NCBI GenBank assembly: GCA_018710805.1
Contig: DVJG01000177.1
Span: 1 to 5,978, forward strand
Length of the DNA: 5,978 nucleotides
Reading direction: 5' to 3'
DNA from: Candidatus Faecousia faecipullorum
Lineage (GTDB): Bacteria; Bacillota; Clostridia; Oscillospirales; Oscillospiraceae
Shown here: piece after piece, positions 1 to 5,467 of the stretch
How positions within the stretch are numbered: the first letter of the stretch is position 1
Layout: the number at the start of each line of letters is the position of its first letter
Program-made: the position numbers and the translations under genes
The notes under the pieces: generated by a model
What the model was told of the DNA's origin: nothing
What the model saw: only the letters and a program-made list of their open reading frames with translations
Database searches by the model: none

Positions 1-1139
1 CCCCGGAGAATGCCGTCGGCCACCAGCTTCACGGAGATCACGAAGTAGAAGGGAGAGACGATGCGCAGGAAGGTCAGGCCCGTTCCCATGGCACCGGCAG
101 AGGGGTTTTCCATGAAGAAGCCCAGGAGCACCCTGCCGCCCAGCAGGTACAGGGCAACCAGGGGCAGGCAGATGATCCACACCATTCTGACCCCGGCGTT
201 AAAGCCCTCCCGGACCCGATGGGGCTTCCCAGCGCCCAGGTTCTGGGCGGTATAGTTGGAGACGCCGTTGCCGAGGGTGGTGAAGGAAGTGATCACCAAG
301 CTGTTGAGCTTGACGGAAGCGGAGTAGCCCGCCATGACCGCCGCGCCGAAGGAGTTGATGATTCCCTGGATTGCGATATTGCCCACGGAAATAAAGCTCT
401 GCTGGAGGATGCTGGGAACGGCAATGACAGCCAGACGCTTCAGAAGCGGAAGGGAGAATACGGGAACTTTCTCCTCTGTCTCAATTTTCCGAAGCCGTCC
501 CAAAACCACGAAAAGCGCCAGCAGGCAGCTGACTCCCTGGCACAGGAAGGTGGCCCAGGCAACGCCTGCCACGCCCATTTTGAACACCGTGACAAATAAA
601 ATATCCATGCCGATGTTGCTTAAGGAAGAGACAGCCAGGAAGTAGAAGGGCGTCTTGGAGTCTCCCATGGCGGAGAAGATGCCTGTGCTGATGTTATAGA
701 AGAACACGAAGGGCAGGCCCCAGATATAGATATCCAGATACAATGCAGAATCCGCCAGGACCTCCGGAGGGGTATTCAGCGCAGTGAGCAGCGTGTCCGT
801 AAAGCAGATGCCGAACACCATGAGAAGGACACAGAGCACGCCGCTGGCAATCATGGCAGTGGACACAGCCGTTTTCATTTCGCCATACTGCTTGCCGCCA
901 AAGAGGGCGGACACCACCACGGAGCAGCCGATATTGCAGCCGAAGGCAAACGCCAGGAAAATGAGGGTGATCTCATAGCTGTTGCCCACCGCCGCCAGGG
1001 CGTTTTCTCCGATGAACTTGCCAGCCACAAAGCTGTCTGCAATGTTATAGAGCTGCTGGAACACAATGCTGCCAAAAAGCGGCAGGCAGAAAAGCCACAG
1101 CACCTTACCGGGCTTGCCTACGGTCAAATCTTTATTCAT
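1..1139 (-). CDS. MATE-family multidrug/cation antiporter, C-terminus cut by window edge
   Basis: An integral membrane antiporter expected to expel cationic drugs or metabolites in exchange for Na+ or H+. I read this frame by translating the reverse strand: it is open from the ATG at 1139-1137 to the left edge, giving 379 codons, so about 70 residues are missing against the usual 440-460. Seen: a short polar N-terminus, FQQLYN followed by a D (residues 27-35), GENALAAVG (44-52), AMGDSKTP (157-164) ahead of a Phe-rich helix, and MGVAGVAWAT (188-197). A second, repeated half begins near VPSILQQ (241-247) and contains TAQNLGAGKP (297-306). These are hallmark positions of the two MatE repeats in clostridial NorM/MepA/DinF-like proteins. 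The start has a good AAGGAG site 7 bases upstream. It is transcribed divergently from the LysR regulator, which probably controls it. Family assignment is firm; substrate is unknown. Confidence 0.95.
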   Translation of the reverse strand, partial: MNKDLTVGKPGKVLWLFCLPLFGSIVFQQLYNIADSFVAGKFIGENALAAVGNSYEITLIFLAFAFGCNIGCSVVVSALFGGKQYGEMKTAVSTAMIASGVLCVLLMVFGICFTDTLLTALNTPPEVLADSALYLDIYIWGLPFVFFYNISTGIFSAMGDSKTPFYFLAVSSLSNIGMDILFVTVFKMGVAGVAWATFLCQGVSCLLALFVVLGRLRKIETEEKVPVFSLPLLKRLAVIAVPSILQQSFISVGNIAIQGIINSFGAAVMAGYSASVKLNSLVITSFTTLGNGVSNYTAQNLGAGKPHRVREGFNAGVRMVWIICLPLVALYLLGGRVLLGFFMENPSAGAMGTGLTFLRIVSPFYFVISVKLVADGILR

Positions 1140-1146
1140 AACATTT

Positions 1147-1152
1147 CTCCTT
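1147..1152 (-). promoter_or_regulatory. Ribosome binding site of the MATE gene
   Basis: Reading the reverse strand, AAGGAG lies 7 bases before the ATG at 1139-1137. This supports that ATG as the start; no other in-frame start is as well placed. Confidence 0.85.
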
Positions 1153-1153
1153 T

Positions 1154-1178
1154 TTCCCGGGAAGTCTCCCCCGGGGAA
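1154..1178 (-). other. Possible hairpin in the MATE mRNA leader beside the ribosome binding site
   Basis: In the leftward transcript, UUCCC-c-GGG (1178 to 1170, one bulged C) can pair with CCCGGGAA (1161 to 1154). The stem has about 8 pairs and a loop of about 8 nt, and ends one base from the AAGGAG site. It could tune translation or simply reflect a GC-rich leader. An alternative fold of the upstream CCCCGGGG alone is possible. Only the pairing is seen; function is inference. Confidence 0.3.
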
Positions 1179-1183
1179 CGTAC

Positions 1184-1212
1184 TTGACACCAAAAGCCGG
1201 GCTTATTATAAT
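1184..1212 (+). promoter_or_regulatory. Perfect-consensus sigma-70/sigma-A promoter for the LysR gene
   Basis: TTGACA (1184-1189), a 17-bp spacer and TATAAT (1207-1212) match the vegetative promoter consensus at all 12 positions with optimal spacing. The predicted start is near 1219, giving a leader of about 55 nt before the LysR start at 1275. Such a strong core promoter on a regulator gene suggests that a bound protein normally holds it down; autorepression is typical of the LysR family. Confidence 0.85.
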
Positions 1213-1233
1213 GAAGAAAAAGCCATAAATCAA
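1205..1233 (-). promoter_or_regulatory. Divergent promoter for the MATE gene, sharing the -10 region
   Basis: On the reverse strand, TTGATT (1233 to 1228; 4 of 6 consensus), a 17-bp spacer and TATAAT (1210 to 1205; 6 of 6). The predicted start is near 1198, leaving a leader of about 58 nt. The -10 lies in ATTATAAT (1205-1212), which is self-complementary, so the same eight base pairs provide the -10 of the rightward LysR promoter. The weaker -35 fits a promoter that needs an activator. Confidence 0.65.
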
Positions 1234-1257
1234 ATTCATATATTTCATATCAGATAT
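1232..1257. promoter_or_regulatory. Candidate LysR-type operator
   Basis: An AT-rich block carrying TTCATAT twice (1235-1241 and 1244-1250, 9-bp period) and the dyad ATATC-A-GATAT (1247-1257). Measured from the predicted MATE start it covers about -34 to -59, the usual place for activator binding by LysR proteins. Measured from the predicted LysR start it lies at about +13 to +38, where bound protein would block transcription. LysR sites are loosely T-N11-A dyads, so this is a candidate only. Confidence 0.35.
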
Positions 1258-1262
1258 TCCAG

Positions 1263-1268
1263 AAAGGA
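1263..1268 (+). promoter_or_regulatory. Ribosome binding site that decides the LysR start
   Basis: AAAGGA ends directly before an ATG at 1269 but sits 6 bases before a second in-frame ATG at 1275. Normal spacing therefore favours 1275. The resulting N-terminus (MDISYDYYKTFYYV) also matches where LysR proteins usually begin. Confidence 0.75.
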
Positions 1269-1274
1269 ATGGCT

Positions 1275-2171
1275 ATGGACATCTCCTACGACTACTACAA
1301 GACCTTCTACTATGTAGCCAGGTATCACAGCTTTTCAGCCGCGGCGGCGGCCCTTCTGTGCGGCCAGCCCAACGTGACGAAAGCCATCGGCAACCTGGAA
1401 GCCCAGCTGGGGTGCCCGCTCTTTTACCGAACCAGCCGGGGCGCCTCCCTGACCCCGGAGGGGGAACAGCTCTACGCCCACATCAGCGCTGCCTGCGCCC
1501 ACATTGCCCAGGGGGAGGCTGAGCTATTGTCCCACCGCGCCCTGGAGACCGGCATCGTGTCCATCGGGGCCACGGAAACTGCTCTCAACGGTCTGCTGAT
1601 CCCCGCCATTGAAAAGTTCCACCGGGACCATCCCCAGGTGAAGCTCCGCATTTTCAGCTACACCACCGCCCAGGCCTCCCTGGCCCTCAAAAACGGAGAG
1701 GTGGATTTCTGCCTCATGACCACGCCTTTGGAGGAGCACGCCTATTTCCGGTCTACTCCGGTCCGGGAATACCGGGAAATCCTATGCGCCGGAGGCCAGT
1801 ATCGGTTCCTCTCCGAAAAAACCCAGGACCTCTCCATTTTGGAAGCGTACCCTGTGGTAGCCATGGGAAGAAATACCAAAACCTATGCGTTTCACAGTCA
1901 GTTCCTGCTCAGCCGGGTGGGGCGCTGGCAGCCGGATATCGAAGTATCCTCCGCAGATCAGCTTCTGCCCATGGTGCGGCGGGGGCTCGGCATCGGTTTC
2001 ATCCCGGAATTCTTCCTGACAGAGGCCCTTGCATCCGGTGATATTCAGAAAATCCCCCTGAAGGAGGGAATGCCTCCCAGGCAAATCTGCCTGGTGGAGG
2101 AGAAATCCCGGCGCCTCAGCTTTGCCGCAGGGGGGCTGGCAGCGGCCATTGCCGAATTTCACCCCCTGTGA
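1275..2171 (+). CDS. LysR-type transcriptional regulator (LTTR)
   Basis: A DNA-binding regulator of 298 residues, normal for the family (about 290-310). The winged helix-turn-helix lies near residues 5-63: YYKTFYYVARYHSFSAAA, then QPNVTKAIGNLEAQLG (31-46), PLFYRTSRG (48-56) and LTPEGE (59-64). All of these sit at the expected LysR signature positions. A linker helix follows, and from about residue 90 comes a two-lobed periplasmic-binding-protein-like effector domain with VSIGATETA as its first strand and GLGIGFIPE near the C-terminus. The ligand cannot be inferred. The ATG at 1269 would add Met-Ala but has almost no spacing from the ribosome binding site. The gene is divergent from the MATE gene, 135 bp away, so that gene is the likeliest target. 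It lies 167 bp upstream of the peptide-importer operon, which has its own promoter. Confidence 0.95.
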   Translation: MDISYDYYKTFYYVARYHSFSAAAAALLCGQPNVTKAIGNLEAQLGCPLFYRTSRGASLTPEGEQLYAHISAACAHIAQGEAELLSHRALETGIVSIGATETALNGLLIPAIEKFHRDHPQVKLRIFSYTTAQASLALKNGEVDFCLMTTPLEEHAYFRSTPVREYREILCAGGQYRFLSEKTQDLSILEAYPVVAMGRNTKTYAFHSQFLLSRVGRWQPDIEVSSADQLLPMVRRGLGIGFIPEFFLTEALASGDIQKIPLKEGMPPRQICLVEEKSRRLSFAAGGLAAAIAEFHPL

Positions 2172-2216
2172 AGGCAGATTTTCTCGAAACCTGTCTTAAA
2201 ATGTGTACCGCCTATG

Positions 2217-2245
2217 TTGACGTTTGTCCGTATCTGTGGTACAAT
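2217..2245 (+). promoter_or_regulatory. Extended -10 promoter of the peptide-importer operon
   Basis: TTGACG (2217-2222; 5 of 6), a 17-bp spacer and TACAAT (2240-2245; 5 of 6), with a TG at 2237-2238 forming an extended -10. The predicted start is near 2252, about 87 nt before the binding-protein ATG. It lies 46 bp after the LysR stop, so the operon can be transcribed independently of the regulator gene. Confidence 0.8.
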
Positions 2246-2253
2246 GCCATTTA

Positions 2254-2297
2254 AGCAGGCGCACTGCCGCTATGCGGAATGCGCCTGTTGTTCTTTT
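2254..2297 (+). terminator. Terminator-like hairpin in the 5' leader of the binding-protein mRNA
   Basis: CAGGCGCA (2256-2263) pairs perfectly with TGCGCCTG (2280-2287), extended by G-U and A-U pairs at the base. Inside, CCGC (2267-2270) pairs with GCGG (2274-2277) around a TAT loop. A T-rich tail, TTGTTCTTTT (2288-2297), follows. This is the form of an intrinsic terminator and may end LysR transcripts. It also lies downstream of the operon promoter, so operon mRNA must read through it. It would begin within 2-3 nt of the predicted mRNA 5' end, so attenuation or 5'-end stabilisation are both possible. The hairpin is seen; the role is inferred. Confidence 0.65.
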
Positions 2298-2323
2298 ATT
2301 CCCCTGGCAAGACGAGAAAAAAG

Positions 2324-2329
2324 AAAGGA
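2324..2329 (+). promoter_or_regulatory. Ribosome binding site that decides the binding-protein start
   Basis: AAAGGA abuts an ATG at 2330 but lies 9 bases before the in-frame ATG at 2339. The latter gives a clean lipoprotein signal peptide (MKTTKMLL...). A more distant in-frame ATG at 2279 falls inside the leader hairpin and has no ribosome binding site, so it is rejected. Confidence 0.75.
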
Positions 2330-2338
2330 ATGATCTCT

Positions 2339-4315
2339 ATGAAAACCACGAAAATGCTGCTTTCGGTGCTCCTGGTTCTGACCATGGTGTTCTCTCTGGC
2401 CGCCTGCGGCGGAGCAAGCGAACCCGCTGCCACGGACGCCGCCCCCAGCACCGCGCCGGAAGCCTCCGCTATTACGGAAAACGCCGTGTACCGGACCCTG
2501 TATTCTTCGGAGCTCACCACTCTCAACTACCTCATCACCGGACAGCTGAATGAACTTTCCATTTCTGCCAATCTGGTGGACTGCCTGGTGGAATACGATT
2601 CCTACGGCCATCTGCTGCCGTCCCTGGCCGAAAGCTGGGAAAGCAACGACGATGCCTCTGTCTGGACCTTCCACATTCGTCCCGGCGTCAACTGGGTTGA
2701 CAAGGACGGCAATGTGGTGGCCCCCGTCACTGCAAACGACTTTGTGACCTCCATCCGCTACGTCTGCGATGCAAATAACGTCTCCGCCACCCAGTACGCC
2801 GTCAGCCGCATTGCCGGCGCCGACGACTATTATAACTGGACCGCTTACCAGATGGCCCTGCCCTCCGCCACGGAAGGCACCGACGAAGAGGGCAACCCCG
2901 TCCTGCTCTATCAGAACGAGGACGGCGAAGAGGTGGTCCTGGAGGAAGTCCCCGAAGCCAAGGTTGAGGACATCGGCGTCAAGGCTCTGGACGACGCCAC
3001 TTTGGAATTCACCCTGACGGGCCCCTGCCCCTACTTCCTGTCCACCCTGTCTTTCGGGCCCTATATGCCTGTGAATGCAGAATTTTTGGAGAAGTGCGGC
3101 GACAAGTTCGGCACCAGCAATGACACCCTGCTCTACTGCGGCGCCTTCACCCTCTCCACCTACGAGCCCCAGCAGAAGCGTGTTCTGACCAAGAACCCCC
3201 AGTACTGGGATAAGGACAAGGTGTACATCGACGAAATCCGGATGACCTACAACGCCGAGGCCTCCTCCATTTCCGCCACCATGTACCAGTCCGGCGAAAT
3301 CGACCAGGCCACCATTCCCTCCAACCTCCTGTCCGCCATGATGGCAGACCCCGCCACCGCCGCCAAGATTCACCCCACCCGTTCCGACACCTCTTACGCA
3401 TACTGGTATCTCTTCAACTTCGACCCCAACTTCGACGCAGAGTATGAGCCGGAGAACTGGCGTCTGGCTGTGAACAACGAGAACTTCCGTCAGTCCATTG
3501 TGGCAGGTATGAACCGTATGCCCGCTCTGGCCGCCAACGACCGGGTGGACCCCGAGTCCATGAAGATCAACACCATCACCCCCTCGGGCTTCACCGCCGC
3601 CAGCAAGGACTATGTCTACTACGGCGACCTGGCAAAGTACACGGAAGGTGACAACTACGACGAAGCAAAGGCCCTGGCCTACAAGGAAAAGGCCATGGAA
3701 GAGCTCACCGCCGAAGGTGCTACCTTCCCTGTGAAGATGCTCATGACCTACAACCCCACCGTGGCCAACTGGTCCGAGGAGTGCCAGATCGTAGAGCAGA
3801 ACCTGGAAAAGCTCCTGGGCAGCGACTACATTGACGTCATCGTCCAGGCCGGTCCTGAAACCGGATTCCTGACCCTCCGCCGCACCGGCGAATACGCCTT
3901 TATGAAGTGCAACTGGGGCGCCGACTATGCCGACCCTCAGACCTGGACCGACCCCTTCGTGGAAGATTCCAGCTACAGCTTCATCTATAAGAGCGACGAC
4001 CCCGAAACCAAGGCCATCTTCCAGGAGTATATGGACCTGGTGAACGCCGCCAAGGCCATCAACACCGACATGGAAGCAAGATACGAGGCCTTCGCCAAGG
4101 CGGAAGCCCTGCTTCTGGACCACGCCTTCGCTCTGCCCATCCACATCAGCTCCCGGAGCTATCAGATGTGCAACCTGAACGTCTTTGAAGGTCAGTATGC
4201 CTCCTTCGGCCTGGCCTCCCAGCGCTACAAGGGCCAGCACCTCTATGACACCTCCATGGGCCTGGAAGAATATCAGACCGCCTACGCCGAATGGCTGAAA
4301 GAGCTCTCTAAGTAA
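2339..4315 (+). CDS. Peptide-type ABC transporter solute-binding lipoprotein (SBP_bac_5, OppA/DppA-like)
   Basis: The extracytoplasmic receptor of an ABC importer, tethered to the outer face of the membrane, that captures oligopeptides or related ligands and delivers them to the permeases. It has 658 residues, towards the long end for the family. Residues 1-22 form a lipoprotein signal ending in lipobox LAAC, with Cys23 the predicted lipidated residue. A Gly/Ala/Pro/Ser/Thr-rich tether (24-44) follows. Family signatures are NLVDCLVEYD (78-87), WTFHIRPGVNWVDKDG (109-124), GVKALDDATLEFTL, CGAFTLSTYEPQQ with KNPQYW, NWGADYADPQTW near residue 525, and ALPIHIS near the C-terminus. An acidic segment at about 174-208, rich in E and D, sits between normally close elements. 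Codons are strongly biased (lysine almost always AAG; no TTA, CTA or TCA), as in highly expressed genes. The permease genes follow, after a hairpin-rich gap. Peptide specificity is presumed from family; nickel, heme or sugar ligands cannot be excluded. Confidence 0.95.
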   Translation: MKTTKMLLSVLLVLTMVFSLAACGGASEPAATDAAPSTAPEASAITENAVYRTLYSSELTTLNYLITGQLNELSISANLVDCLVEYDSYGHLLPSLAESWESNDDASVWTFHIRPGVNWVDKDGNVVAPVTANDFVTSIRYVCDANNVSATQYAVSRIAGADDYYNWTAYQMALPSATEGTDEEGNPVLLYQNEDGEEVVLEEVPEAKVEDIGVKALDDATLEFTLTGPCPYFLSTLSFGPYMPVNAEFLEKCGDKFGTSNDTLLYCGAFTLSTYEPQQKRVLTKNPQYWDKDKVYIDEIRMTYNAEASSISATMYQSGEIDQATIPSNLLSAMMADPATAAKIHPTRSDTSYAYWYLFNFDPNFDAEYEPENWRLAVNNENFRQSIVAGMNRMPALAANDRVDPESMKINTITPSGFTAASKDYVYYGDLAKYTEGDNYDEAKALAYKEKAMEELTAEGATFPVKMLMTYNPTVANWSEECQIVEQNLEKLLGSDYIDVIVQAGPETGFLTLRRTGEYAFMKCNWGADYADPQTWTDPFVEDSSYSFIYKSDDPETKAIFQEYMDLVNAAKAINTDMEARYEAFAKAEALLLDHAFALPIHISSRSYQMCNLNVFEGQYASFGLASQRYKGQHLYDTSMGLEEYQTAYAEWLKELSK

Positions 4316-4332
4316 GAAAACCGCACGATTGC

Positions 4333-4356
4333 AGGGGAGGGGCTTGCCCCTCCCTT
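4333..4356 (+). other. Strong intercistronic GC hairpin after the binding-protein gene
   Basis: GGGAGGGGC (4335-4343) is the exact reverse complement of GCCCCTCCC (4346-4354), with G-U and A-U extension to 4333 and 4356. The terminal pair probably opens to give a CTTG loop. It begins 17 bases after the stop codon. The following bases (TTAATAAAAT) are not a proper U-tract, so it is not a clear terminator. It may partly terminate transcription or protect the upstream message from 3' exonucleases, which would leave more binding protein than permease. That role is inferred by analogy with other importer operons. Confidence 0.65.
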
Positions 4357-4437
4357 AATAAAATGAAAGCGGCCCTTTTTACGATAGGCACAGGCAAGCT
4401 TCCGGCCCGAAATAATCCAAAGGAAAGCCCGTACCAG

Positions 4438-4457
4438 TGCTCTTCTTCGGGAGAGCA
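4438..4457 (+). other. Hairpin with cUUCGg tetraloop upstream of the first permease
   Basis: TGCTCTTC (4438-4445) pairs with GGAGAGCA (4450-4457): 8 pairs including one G-U, closing a TTCG loop as C(UUCG)G, a known exceptionally stable tetraloop. No U-tract follows, so it is not a terminator. It lies 29 bases before the permease ribosome binding site, so it should not mask it. It could block 3' exonucleases or mark a processed 5' end of the permease message. Confidence 0.6.
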
Positions 4458-4486
4458 GTTGTATGGTCTTTGCGCCAACAAATTCC

Positions 4487-4492
4487 AGGAGG
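4487..4492 (+). promoter_or_regulatory. Ribosome binding site that decides the first permease start
   Basis: AGGAGG lies 6 bases before the ATG at 4499. An upstream in-frame ATG at 4463 would add 12 residues that run through this site and do not resemble a permease N-terminus, so 4499 is chosen. Confidence 0.9.
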
Positions 4493-4498
4493 AAAACT

Positions 4499-5467
4499 AT
4501 GGCAAAATACATTACAAAACGGGTCCTGAGGTCCCTCATTACCATGTTCTTCATCGTGACCATTCTCTTTACCCTGCTGCGGTTCATGCCTGTGGAGGGC
4601 TATTTTGAGAGCTACGATAAAATGACCCCCACCCAGATTCAGGTGCAGCTCAACGCCCTGGGCCTGACCGACCCGCTGCCCAAGCAGCTTCTTCGGTTTT
4701 ACAACCAGCTCATCCACGGAGATCTGGGCGTATCCAACGTCTACCGGAAAGGCGTGGAGATCACCACCATTATCAAGGAAAAAGCCCCCATTTCCATGGC
4801 TTTGGGCCTTGCGGCCATGGCCATCTCCATGGCGGTGGGTCTGCCCCTGGGCATTCTCATGGCAAGAAGCACCCGGACGAAATATAAAATCGGGGACAAG
4901 CTTGGCACCGTGTTCATCGTGCTGATTCAGGCCATGCCCTCGGCGGTGTACCACATTCTCATCCAGTTCGCAGGCTCCCAGACCCATATCGGAAAAGACA
5001 TTCTGGGCCTTCCCATGCTCTACGACGCCGCCAATCTGAAAAGCATAATCCTTCCCCTGATTTCTCTCTCCATCGGCAACATCGCCTATTACGCCATGTG
5101 GCTGCGGCGGTATATGGTGGACGAAAGCAACAAGGATTACATCCGTCTGGCCCGGGCCAAAGGCGTTCCCAGCGGAGCCATTTCCCGCAAGCACATCTTC
5201 CGCAACGCCTTTGTTCCCATGGTTCAGTACATCCCCAATTCCATTCTGCTGACGCTGGTTGGCTCTCTCTATGTTGAGTCTCTTTACTCCGTTCCCGGCA
5301 TGGGCGGACTGCTGGTCACCGCCATCAAGCGTCAGGACAACACCCTGGTCCAAGCCCTGGTCCTCATTTACGCCATTTTGTCCATTCTGGGACTGCTCTT
5401 CGGCGATCTCCTCATGGGCATCGTGGACCCCCGCATCAGCTTTGCCAAAAAGGAGGGTTCCCGCTGA
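4499..5467 (+). CDS. Peptide-type ABC transporter permease, DppB/OppB family
   Basis: One of two membrane subunits forming the translocation channel of the importer. It has 322 residues, normal for the family. Membrane helices are predicted at about 10-30, 98-122, 135-157, 181-203, 244-262 and 284-308. Helix 1 is followed by a large outer loop (about 31-95) carrying the family motif GDLGVS (74-79). The cytoplasmic EAA-type loop that docks the ATPase is clear: YIRLARAKGVPSG with conserved G222, continuing through H232, R235-N236 and P240. VESLYSVPGMGGLL (259-272) and the terminal DPRISF (310-315) are also typical. The start MAKYITKRVLRS has a basic inner face and an optimal ribosome binding site. 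Its stop TGA overlaps the next gene's ATG by one base, indicating translational coupling. Lysine codons are mixed AAA/AAG, unlike the strongly biased binding-protein gene, consistent with lower expression. Whether DppB or OppB is the better name depends on the substrate, which is unknown. Confidence 0.95.
   Translation: MAKYITKRVLRSLITMFFIVTILFTLLRFMPVEGYFESYDKMTPTQIQVQLNALGLTDPLPKQLLRFYNQLIHGDLGVSNVYRKGVEITTIIKEKAPISMALGLAAMAISMAVGLPLGILMARSTRTKYKIGDKLGTVFIVLIQAMPSAVYHILIQFAGSQTHIGKDILGLPMLYDAANLKSIILPLISLSIGNIAYYAMWLRRYMVDESNKDYIRLARAKGVPSGAISRKHIFRNAFVPMVQYIPNSILLTLVGSLYVESLYSVPGMGGLLVTAIKRQDNTLVQALVLIYAILSILGLLFGDLLMGIVDPRISFAKKEGSR
5451..5456 (+). promoter_or_regulatory. Ribosome binding site of the second permease, inside the first
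   Basis: AGGAGG lies within the last codons of the upstream permease, 10 bases before the ATG at 5467. The spacing is slightly long, and the stop/start overlap would also supply ribosomes by reinitiation. Confidence 0.8.

Noticed and set aside
219..599. Plus-strand open frames across the left 1.1 kb (for example 61-255, 219-599, 334-645)
   Set aside because: They lie opposite the clearly recognisable MATE gene on the minus strand and have no protein-family features.
2177..2191. A CodY-box-like sequence upstream of the importer promoter
   Set aside because: Only 10 of 15 positions match the AATTTTCWGAAAATT consensus, and the two half-sites are separated by 2 bases rather than 1. CodY control of peptide importers is known in Firmicutes, but this match is too weak to call.
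2204..2243. Inverted repeat TGTACC / GGTACA flanking the importer promoter, right arm overlapping the -10
   Set aside because: Six-base arms separated by 28 bases are readily expected by chance, and the right arm is constrained by the -10 box itself.
2279..2338. Upstream start of the binding protein at 2279 (20 extra residues)
   Set aside because: That ATG lies in the leader hairpin without a ribosome binding site. The extra residues would precede a complete lipoprotein signal peptide.
2270..4240. A 656-codon open frame on the minus strand opposite the binding-protein gene
   Set aside because: It is in exact codon register with the sense gene and open only because that gene has no TTA, CTA or TCA codons. 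Its translation is Gly/Val/His-rich without a recognisable domain, and its ATG has no convincing ribosome binding site.
4333..4385. Intrinsic terminator after the binding-protein gene
   Set aside because: The stem is strong but is followed by TTAATAAAAT rather than a U-run; the next T-run (4376-4380) is about 20 bases away. It is recorded as an intercistronic hairpin instead.
4379..5353. A 324-codon open frame on the minus strand opposite the first permease
   Set aside because: Same cause: it is in register with a sense gene lacking TTA, CTA and TCA, and its product resembles no family and is rich in His, Gly and Asn.
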